Assembly (NCBI GenBank): GCA_902791785.1
Contig: CADAXH010000063.1
Coordinates: 1 to 6,975 of the forward strand
Source of the DNA: an uncultured Ruminococcus sp.
GTDB taxonomy: Bacteria; Bacillota; Clostridia; Oscillospirales; CAG-272
DNA: 6,975 nt
Reading direction: 5' to 3'
Part shown: positions 1 through 5,781 of the stretch, piece by piece
How the letters are laid out: every line of letters starts with the position of its first letter
Position numbering within the stretch: the stretch's first letter is position 1
Notes under the pieces: generated by a model
Databases searched by the model: none
Told to the model about the DNA's origin: nothing
Seen by the model: only the letters and a program-made list of their open reading frames with translations
Made by a program: the position numbers and the translations under genes

Positions 1-356
1 TTCTGTTTGTTGACTGCCCAGCTTACAAACGGAACCAGGACACAGTAAAAAGTTGTCAGGAATGCGTTTTTACCGGGAGTTGTCATATTCAATCCGTATG
101 TCTGAAACATGTACGCAATGAATGTGAACAAACCAATCAAAAAGCCGTGAAACAAAACTTTTAAGTTGAAGTATTTCCATTCCTTTATAAACAACAAAGC
201 CAGAACCAGCGATGCTATGGCAAATCTCAGAGATATGAGCTGTGCAGGCATGAAAGAATCAAGCGAATTCTTCATCACGACAAACGAGATACCCCAGATG
301 ATTGTCGTTAACAACATGGCCGGTATTGCCAGTATTTTTTTCTTATTGATTGACAT
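1..356 (-). CDS. EamA/DMT-family inner-membrane transporter, N-terminal part (3' end outside window)
   Basis: This is the 5' part (118 complete codons) of a gene running off the left edge. The start is the ATG at 356-354, giving a short basic N-terminus (MSINKKK) just before the first membrane helix. Four hydrophobic segments are visible at about residues 8-28, 38-57, 67-86 and 97-115. Family hallmarks of the EamA half-domain are present: WGISFVVMK at 21-29 ending TM1, a Pro-Ala-Gln-Leu then LRF motif at 37-45 opening TM2, and QTYGL followed by TTPGKNAFLTTFY at 85-104. EamA proteins normally have ten helices in two repeats and export or import small metabolites such as amino acids; the substrate cannot be told from this fragment. 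There is no Shine-Dalgarno sequence next to the chosen ATG. An AAAGGA lies at 392-397, too far away, and the frame stays open upstream (TTG at 455), so the start is less certain than the identity. It is separated from the lipoprotein gene by a terminator and has its own promoter. Confidence 0.88.
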   Translation of the reverse strand, partial: MSINKKKILAIPAMLLTTIIWGISFVVMKNSLDSFMPAQLISLRFAIASLVLALLFIKEWKYFNLKVLFHGFLIGLFTFIAYMFQTYGLNMTTPGKNAFLTTFYCVLVPFVSWAVNKQ

Positions 357-426
357 ATATGTAATAGCAGCAAGTGTGCTGCAGACTATTATCCTTTCGA
401 ATGATTTATTATTGACTGCAGCGTAG

Positions 427-455
427 ATTTTATTATATTTCCTGTCGATTTTCAA
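427..455 (-). promoter_or_regulatory. SigA-type promoter for the EamA transporter gene
   Basis: On the minus strand a -35 box TTGAAA (450-455) is followed after exactly 17 bp by a -10 box TAAAAT (427-432); each matches consensus at five of six positions. A perfect TATAAT overlaps the spacer (432-437) but has no good -35 at a proper distance. Transcription would start near 420, leaving a leader of about 64 nt before the ATG at 356. Position just after the lipoprotein terminator fits an independent transcription unit. Confidence 0.6.
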
Positions 456-503
456 CACATATTCACAAATGTATAAATATTCATATTTGTATGCATTTGC
501 AAG

Positions 504-533
504 AAAAAACAGCCCTCGATAAGGAGAGCTGTT
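504..533 (-). terminator. Rho-independent terminator of the lipoprotein gene
   Basis: On the minus strand AACAGCTCTC (533-524) and GAGGGCTGTT (517-508) pair as a 10-bp stem with one G-U wobble around a 6-nt loop, and the sequence runs on as a T-tract (six T, 509-504). It lies 22 nt after the lipoprotein stop codon. It should separate that gene from the EamA transporter downstream. Confidence 0.9.
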
Positions 534-555
534 TAATTGGTTTTAAGGGGTGATA

Positions 556-3500
556 TCAGCTGTTCTCTTCGAAGAATTCCTTCAGACCTGCTCTGAGTGT
601 TTCTACGATTGCTGTGAAGAGATATCCGCTCTTTTCAGTCTTGAGGGCAGCTGAAGCGTTTGAACAATATGCTTCAACGTCATCTGTTTCTGCAATACCG
701 ATTATATACTCTGAGCAAGCGCCTTCAAGGAAGTCCTGAATTCTGAGTATGTCGCTGAAGTAGTCTTTCTTGATTATCTCAAATATGATGTCTTCTATTG
801 TCTCTGGATCCATATCCGGAATCTTTTCCAGTTCGTATCCGAGAGCAACAAAATCATTCTTGAAGTAATCTGTCAGCTTCTTAATGTTTTCAGCATATGC
901 AGAAGCATTTGATTTTGCCAAGCTGTAATCTGACAATGATGTACCAACGAGTTTTGCTGTTTCATTTGTATAGAAACCATAATTGTATATAGCTTCGTAT
1001 ACTGCATCCTGAATCTCATTGTATTTGAGATTGTTTGCATATGATGATGAGTAATAAGCTCTCAGAGTGTAGATGCTCTTTGTTCTCATCTGGTTTACAT
1101 ATGTGATGTAGTCGTTACAGTGTTTTGCACCTTCTATCATAGCTGAGTATGACATTCCTGCAACGGACGCCATTGTATGATAAATCTGTGTCTTGTCTTC
1201 AACGAATGAATTCAGAACAGCCTGGAGAATTTCTACAGGAGTAAGTGCATAGTTTCCTGACTCTTTGTACTCTTCGTTTGTGTAAACTTCAAGTATTATG
1301 TTTTTATATTTGGACTTAACTTTGTTTATATAGCTTGTATATGCATTCTTGTCGCTTGATTTGAGTGCGTCAAGTTCAGCTTTTGTAATGTTGAACGGAG
1401 CAAGAATTTCATCGTATACACTGGCTTCGTATTTACCGATTGTTGTTCCGTTTTCATTAATGAACTGCTGATACAGAGACTGATGCAACTGATTGTAAAG
1501 CTGTACCGGTGTCATCGACTTGGTGTCGGAAGGAAGCAAATCGGAATAGTGAGCAGCAAGTTTGTCTACACCTTCAATGAATGGTTTTGACTCGTTCAGC
1601 TTGTCATTGATTTCTTCCCAGGTTACCGTGTACTGGTTGCCAAGTTTGTCATAGAATGACATCTCGGATGTAATATATTCCTTTACGAGTGTATCGTAAT
1701 CACTTTCTGAAAGATTGTTGTCCGTGATATATGTCTTTGTAACGTAATCGATAACAGCTTTCTCGAATTCAGCAGCTGTCATGTCGCGGTACTTGGCAAG
1801 TTCTTCCTCTGAAGCTTTGTCAAACAGCAGCACTTCAGCCATGATTCTCAGGTATCTGATGTTTGTATAGTAGTCTGAAGCTTTCTTTCTGTTATCTTCG
1901 AATTTGTCGTATTTGATTCCGAGTATTTCAGCGATCTTGTCCTGAATCTGTTTGTTGAGTCCTGATTCAGTAACAATGCTGGTGTACAGGTCGCATTTGT
2001 AATATTCTGCTATCTTTTTTCTGAACCATTCATTGTTTCTTACTGAAGTTCCGTTGAATGCAGATTCAAGTGCGCTTTCTGAAATGCCTTCATCTCTCAG
2101 ACAATCAAGAAGCCATGGTTTGTGAGCATTCTTGAGTTTTGTCATGTTTGTAGTTCCCTGAGCGGTGGACAAAGAAGAATCAAACTCGTCATAAGATATT
2201 CCGAGATGCTTCTCAACTGCTTCTGTCAGCTCAGCTCTGTAGATGAAATCACTGAGTTTTGCTTCAAGATCCGCATCATCAACAGGGTAAACAAGGAATG
2301 GAGACAATTTGCTGTCCAGATTTGATTTCTTGTAGTATGTCCATTGATCGGCAAGCATTCCCTCTTCGGGATAACCCATCAGGATGTTACCTGTGAGCAA
2401 TGTGTCCATCATGTAGTTGTTGTTGAGTCTTGTGATTGTCTTCTGGTCACTGTTTACTGTATAGTTAACTCCTTCGATACCATACTGGAGCAGATTCTTC
2501 AGAGTTTTGTTTGTTGTAAATGCCTGAACGATTTCAAGAGCTCTTGTGTCATCCTGTGTATACTTTGAAACAGCAAGCATTCCATCGAAGATTATGTCTT
2601 TTTCAACGAAAGGTTTCTGAATAACTGCTACCTGATAATCTTCACCGTATGTATCCGGTACAGATGCATCGCCTTTGACAACTGCAACTGCATAACCGTC
2701 TGTTGAGCCTTCATCGAAATATCCCTTGCTCTGGAACTCTTCAATCAGCTTGCAGTGATCAACATACTGCTTGATGTCATAGAGGTTCTTTATGTCAAAT
2801 GTGGAGCCTTCATCCGGTTTGTAACCGAGCTGAGGATCAATGTATGATGCAATTGCAACATCTTCGCCGAACGGATAGAACAATCCGAGACAGCTTGGAA
2901 CATTTGCAAAAGGAGTAACTGTTTCGTTTTTCTTTACTTTCTCAAGGAAATCTGACAAATCAGCGTAACCAGAGAATGTCTCAATGTTGAAATCATATTT
3001 TTCTGCAAGTTCATTATTCACAACAAGGTATGTATATTCAGCGAGCAATGTGTTTGTTGGAATAGCATATGTGCCACCTGTAAGAGCAGCAATCTGTTCA
3101 AGGAATGTAGGATATATGAACTGTGCAAATGCTGTATAGTCAGCAATTGATGAACCGGTCTTGATAAGTGAAGACATATCTGACAGAACTTCCATATCCA
3201 TGAATGTCTTGAACATATCATATCCGTCAACCATCATAATATCGAGTGGTGAGTACGGATCCGGATACAGAGTGGATATAAGGCCGTTCTCGTCAATTGT
3301 CGTCTGTTCTGCCGTGTATTTTGTTCTTGTTGTAACAGTCTCAGCCTGTACTGTCACACCTGCTTTTTTCCACTTTCCGAAAATGGATTTATTGGAAGTG
3401 GCTGAAGCAGCAGCCTGTTTGTTTGCAACTCTCTGAGCATAAGTATTGTACTTGGCAATTGCTGCATCCAGATCAATGAGGTAGTTAGCTTCATCAATTC

Positions 3501-3774
3501 TGCTCTTTACCAAATCAATGTACTCATCTCTTGTGACAAGAGTCAGATTAATCTTTGTCTCGTACGTGTTGCTAAGTATTGCGTTGATTGCATCTTCAAC
3601 CTGCTTTACTGATTCAGGTGTAGTGCTTTTTTCGGTTATACCGATGAAGTTCAAAGTCATGGGCAATCTCATGTCAGCTTCTTCATCTTTACTACCCGTG
3701 CTGCAACCTGTCAGTACAAATGCCATAACAAGCATCAAAACTGCAACTATCGCACTCAGAATTCTCTTTAACAT
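556..3774 (-). CDS. Giant extracellular solute-binding-type lipoprotein with long helical-repeat C-terminal extension
   Basis: The gene encodes 1072 residues. The start ATG at 3774 is set by GGAGG (3783-3787) eight nt upstream. Residues 1-23 are a lipoprotein signal peptide: basic MLKR, a hydrophobic core, then lipobox LTGC with Cys24 as the lipidated residue, so the protein should be anchored on the outer face of the membrane. Residues about 36-515 resemble type-1 sugar/peptide-binding proteins of ABC importers, closest in style to DUF3502/LipO-like members. The features are LNFIGITE at 41-48, the DIMMVDGYDMF segment at 178-188, GGTYAIPTNT at 233-242, a PF motif near 288, and the late block LLQYGIEGVNYTV (428-440) to SPFLVYP (491-497). 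Residues about 95-165 look like an insertion. Residues about 516-1072 are predominantly helical, rich in Tyr, Lys and Asn, and carry a degenerate repeat; I do not recognise this part. Family members usually end near 500-560 residues, so this protein is about twice normal length. No permease or ATPase gene adjoins it, so ligand and partners are unknown; binding or scaffolding at the cell surface is an inference. It has its own strong promoter and terminator. Confidence 0.85.
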   Translation of the reverse strand: MLKRILSAIVAVLMLVMAFVLTGCSTGSKDEEADMRLPMTLNFIGITEKSTTPESVKQVEDAINAILSNTYETKINLTLVTRDEYIDLVKSRIDEANYLIDLDAAIAKYNTYAQRVANKQAAASATSNKSIFGKWKKAGVTVQAETVTTRTKYTAEQTTIDENGLISTLYPDPYSPLDIMMVDGYDMFKTFMDMEVLSDMSSLIKTGSSIADYTAFAQFIYPTFLEQIAALTGGTYAIPTNTLLAEYTYLVVNNELAEKYDFNIETFSGYADLSDFLEKVKKNETVTPFANVPSCLGLFYPFGEDVAIASYIDPQLGYKPDEGSTFDIKNLYDIKQYVDHCKLIEEFQSKGYFDEGSTDGYAVAVVKGDASVPDTYGEDYQVAVIQKPFVEKDIIFDGMLAVSKYTQDDTRALEIVQAFTTNKTLKNLLQYGIEGVNYTVNSDQKTITRLNNNYMMDTLLTGNILMGYPEEGMLADQWTYYKKSNLDSKLSPFLVYPVDDADLEAKLSDFIYRAELTEAVEKHLGISYDEFDSSLSTAQGTTNMTKLKNAHKPWLLDCLRDEGISESALESAFNGTSVRNNEWFRKKIAEYYKCDLYTSIVTESGLNKQIQDKIAEILGIKYDKFEDNRKKASDYYTNIRYLRIMAEVLLFDKASEEELAKYRDMTAAEFEKAVIDYVTKTYITDNNLSESDYDTLVKEYITSEMSFYDKLGNQYTVTWEEINDKLNESKPFIEGVDKLAAHYSDLLPSDTKSMTPVQLYNQLHQSLYQQFINENGTTIGKYEASVYDEILAPFNITKAELDALKSSDKNAYTSYINKVKSKYKNIILEVYTNEEYKESGNYALTPVEILQAVLNSFVEDKTQIYHTMASVAGMSYSAMIEGAKHCNDYITYVNQMRTKSIYTLRAYYSSSYANNLKYNEIQDAVYEAIYNYGFYTNETAKLVGTSLSDYSLAKSNASAYAENIKKLTDYFKNDFVALGYELEKIPDMDPETIEDIIFEIIKKDYFSDILRIQDFLEGACSEYIIGIAETDDVEAYCSNASAALKTEKSGYLFTAIVETLRAGLKEFFEENS
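820..2217 (-). repeat. Degenerate helical protein repeat in the lipoprotein C-terminal half
   Basis: Within residues about 520-985 a motif recurs: a long helix, a short turn of the form [LAV]-G-[IMT]-[SK]-[YL]-x-x-[FMY], then another Tyr-rich helix. Instances are LGISYDEF (524-531), LGIKYDKF (618-625), FNITKAEL (794-801, weaker), AGMSYSAM (872-879) and VGTSLSDY (943-950). After the turn, three units align further with a Y about 9-10 residues on and basic residues beyond it (DYYTNIRYLR, DYITYVNQMR, AYAENIKKLT). Weaker candidates are EGISESAL (562-569) and NLSESDY (687-693). Spacing is uneven (94, 176, 78, 71 residues), so the repeat is old and irregular or some units have eroded. It is protein-level only; no DNA identity remains. 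Confidence 0.5.
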
Positions 3775-3822
3775 TTACTTTTCCTCCAAAATTGCTCGCG
3801 TAGCATGCTAAATAATAACTGC

Positions 3823-3840
3823 TTTGATAATTTTATCAAA
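3823..3840. promoter_or_regulatory. Putative operator: 18-bp palindrome over the lipoprotein promoter -10 box
   Basis: On the minus strand the sequence is TTTGATAAAATTATCAAA: two perfect 8-bp inverted arms (TTTGATAA / TTATCAAA) around a central AA. The -10 hexamer TAAAAT sits in the middle (3830-3835), and the predicted transcription start is at its downstream edge near 3823. Because the palindrome lies almost wholly upstream of the transcript it would act as DNA, not RNA, and a dimeric repressor bound here would block polymerase. The regulator is unknown and AT-rich promoters can form such palindromes by chance. Confidence 0.45.
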
Positions 3841-3858
3841 ACTAAGCAATGGTGTCAA
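3830..3858 (-). promoter_or_regulatory. Strong SigA-type promoter for the lipoprotein gene
   Basis: On the minus strand a perfect -35 box TTGACA (3853-3858) is followed after 17 bp by TAAAAT (3830-3835), with TG one base before the hexamer (extended -10). The stretch upstream of the -35 is very AT-rich (about 3859-3885), which would suit an UP-like element. The predicted start near 3823 leaves a leader of about 49 nt before the ATG at 3774, which carries the GGAGG ribosome binding site. The leader also contains a short palindrome, TAGCATGCTA (3801-3810), of no clear role. Confidence 0.8.
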
Positions 3859-3926
3859 TAATATATAGACTTATAAGATATACAAGAATTGAGGCAACTT
3901 ATTGTGAAAAATGCCAATAGAACATT

Positions 3927-5714
3927 TTATTCCAAAAAGTCCTTGAGCTTGTTTGCTCTGCTCGGAAGTCTCATCTTTCTGAGCGCTTTTGCCTCGATCT
4001 GTCTTATTCTTTCTCTCGTAATGTTGAACAGAGCGCCTACCTCTTCAAGCGTTCTCGGGCGTCCGTCTTCAAGACCGAATCTCAGTTTTAATACAACTTC
4101 TTCTCTGGGAGTCAGAGTGTGCAGTACTTCGTTGAGCTGCTCTTTCAGCATTGAGTAAGCAGTAACCTCGTCAGGAGCAGGAGACTCTTTGTCTTCGATA
4201 AAATCTCCGATTTTGCTGTCATCCTCTTCGCCGACAGTCATTTCAAGAGATATGGGCTCCTGTTTTGCTTTCATTACTTCATTTACTCTTTGTACACTGA
4301 TTCCGAGTTCTTTTGCAATTTCTTCAGGAGTCGGTTCGCAGCCGTTCTCCTGGAATTTCTGTCTAGCAACTTTGGATACACTCTGAAGTGTCTCTGTCAC
4401 ATGTACAGGAATTCTGATTGTTCTTGACTGATCAGCTATTGCTCTGGTGATGGCTTGTCTGATCCACCATGTTGCATACGTGGAGAATTTCAGGTTCAGG
4501 GTGTAATCGAATTTGTCGATTGCCTTCATAAGTCCAAGGTTTCCTTCCTGAATCAGGTCAAGAAGCGGAAGTCCTTTACCCACATATCTTCTTGCTATGC
4601 TTACGACAAGACGGAGATTTGCCTTGATCAACTCTTCCCTTGCATCCATGTCACCGTCGGCATATCTTCTTGCAAGTTCCTGTTCCTGCTCCTGTGTGAG
4701 CAGCGGTGTCTTGCCTATCTCGGTCAAATACATCTTTACTGGGTCAGTATTTGAATTCTCGTTGTCGACATTCAGATTGATAACATTCTTGTCACCTTCA
4801 CCATCAAATCTTTCGGTATCAAGGTTTTCTTCGTCTTCAATACCTTCGTCGTAGAAGTCTGTGATTTCATATCCCATTCCGTCGAGTGTTTCAAATACTT
4901 TTTCGACCTGGTCAATATCATAGTCTTCTCCGAATGCTGCCATGATGTCAGCGTTTGAAACTGAACCTTTGTTTTTTGCTTTTTCAAGCACCTTATTCAG
5001 TATTTCATTATTGAATGCCTGATCCTGTTCGGACTGGGGGAAATCGAATATGTCGAATTCGTCATCTTCTGTTTCAACAATCTCGTCCTTCGCAGAATCG
5101 TCATACAACTCGGCGCCCTGTTTGCTCTTTCTGATAATCTTCGGACCTTCAAGATCATCAAGTGTTACTTCTTCGTCGAGATCAAAGTCGTCTATTTCTT
5201 CTTCTTTCTTTTCTTCGACAGCAGGTTTTTCACTCTTTTTTGAAGATTTCTTTGGTGCAGAAGTCTTCTCTTCCTTTTTATCTTCAACTTCAGCGTTTTC
5301 TTTAGCAGATTTCTTTGAAGCTTTCTTTTTTGTTTCCTGCTTTGGTTCTTCTTTTACTTCAGATACCTCTTCGGCAACCTTCTTTGCTTTTTCTTTTGTT
5401 TCAGCTTTGCTGTCTGTTTTTGTCTTTTTTGAAGTGTTTTCAGTTGACTTGACAGCCTTTGCTTCTGTCTTGGGCTCTTCAACTGTTTTCTCAGACTTTT
5501 TAGCCTTTGCTTCAGCCTTGGGCTCCTCAACTGTCTTATCAGACTTCTTGGTTTTTGATGAAGACTTTGCTTTTACACTTTCTTCTTTCTTGACAGTGTC
5601 AGTTTCCTTGATGGTTTCTGCTTTTTTTGCTGTGCTCTTTTTCTTTGGAGCAGATGCCTCTTCGACAACTTCTTCTTTTGCAACTACTTCTTCAACTTTT
5701 TTCTTGCTTGCCAT
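3927..5714 (-). CDS. sigA: Primary (housekeeping) RNA polymerase sigma factor with long charged N-terminal tail
   Basis: This 595-residue protein directs core RNA polymerase to housekeeping promoters. Start ATG at 5714 is supported by AAGGGG (5722-5727) seven nt upstream. From the C-terminus inward the family signature is complete: region 4.2 with its helix-turn-helix and the RERIRQIEAKALRK recognition part (567-580), ending PSRANKLKDFLE; region 4.1 LTPREEVVLKLRFGLEDGR (534-552); the acidic GEEDDSKIGDFIED (495-508) of region 3.2; region 2 NLRLVVSIARRYV to TIRIPVH (366-438), including STYATWWIRQAITRA at 411-425; region 1.2 DPVKMYLTEIG (324-334); and a region 1.1-like fold at about 233-288. Before it lie about 230 extra residues: Lys/Glu/Ala/Ser-rich to about 170, then acidic (EEEIDDFDLDEE at 171-182 and ETEDDEFDIFDF at 214-225). 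Bacillus SigA is only about 370 residues, so this tail is unusual. Region 2.3 has TLNLKF where RKGYKF-like sequence is usual. It probably shares a transcript with dnaG; no clear terminator follows it. Confidence 0.97.
   Translation of the reverse strand: MASKKKVEEVVAKEEVVEEASAPKKKSTAKKAETIKETDTVKKEESVKAKSSSKTKKSDKTVEEPKAEAKAKKSEKTVEEPKTEAKAVKSTENTSKKTKTDSKAETKEKAKKVAEEVSEVKEEPKQETKKKASKKSAKENAEVEDKKEEKTSAPKKSSKKSEKPAVEEKKEEEIDDFDLDEEVTLDDLEGPKIIRKSKQGAELYDDSAKDEIVETEDDEFDIFDFPQSEQDQAFNNEILNKVLEKAKNKGSVSNADIMAAFGEDYDIDQVEKVFETLDGMGYEITDFYDEGIEDEENLDTERFDGEGDKNVINLNVDNENSNTDPVKMYLTEIGKTPLLTQEQEQELARRYADGDMDAREELIKANLRLVVSIARRYVGKGLPLLDLIQEGNLGLMKAIDKFDYTLNLKFSTYATWWIRQAITRAIADQSRTIRIPVHVTETLQSVSKVARQKFQENGCEPTPEEIAKELGISVQRVNEVMKAKQEPISLEMTVGEEDDSKIGDFIEDKESPAPDEVTAYSMLKEQLNEVLHTLTPREEVVLKLRFGLEDGRPRTLEEVGALFNITRERIRQIEAKALRKMRLPSRANKLKDFLE
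5454..5549 (-). repeat. 48-bp tandem duplication inside the sigA 5' region
   Basis: Two adjacent in-frame 48-bp units (5502-5549 and 5454-5501 in coding order) encode KKSDKTVEEPKAEAKA (residues 56-71) and KKSEKTVEEPKTEAKA (72-87), with 14 of 16 residues identical. By eye the DNA copies differ at 6 of 48 positions, so the duplication is fairly recent. It lies in the disordered N-terminal tail, where length change would not break the fold. Confidence 0.9.
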
Positions 5715-5759
5715 GTTAAAACCCCTTGTATATTCAATGTGTTTATTTTACGTTTTCTG

Positions 5760-5781
5760 AACTGACATCGGATTGTCAGTT
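5760..5781 (-). other. Hairpin spanning the dnaG stop codon at the dnaG-sigA junction
   Basis: AACTGACA (5781-5774 on the minus strand) and TGTCAGTT (5767-5760) are perfect inverted 8-bp arms around a 6-nt loop. The first arm contains the dnaG TGA stop (5778-5776). No T-tract follows on the minus strand, so it is not a classical terminator for dnaG. A processing site, mRNA-stabilising stem or partial attenuator between primase and sigma factor is possible; in E. coli the dnaG-rpoD junction is a known RNA processing point. Function here is inference. Confidence 0.45.

Noticed and set aside
166..426. Plus-strand open frame of 86 codons at the left side
   Set aside because: It lies opposite the EamA transporter frame, whose motifs and helices are clear, and it has no ribosome binding site or family resemblance.
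432..437. Perfect TATAAT as the EamA -10 box
   Set aside because: No acceptable -35 lies 16-18 bp upstream; the overlapping TTGAAA-17-TAAAAT arrangement is better.
3801..3810. Palindrome TAGCATGCTA in the lipoprotein mRNA leader
   Set aside because: It is a 10-bp palindrome with no loop, not placed to hide the ribosome binding site and too short to claim a function.
3880..3926. Possible sigA terminator using GGCA and TGCC segments
   Set aside because: The stem would be only 4 bp with a loop of about 15 nt and no T-tract after it.
5050..5760. Long plus-strand open frame, Ser/Phe-rich, opposite the sigA 5' half
   Set aside because: It is the antisense image of the Lys/Glu-rich codons of SigA (TTT/TTC/TCT runs). 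It has no recognisable domain, and the sigA frame is certain.
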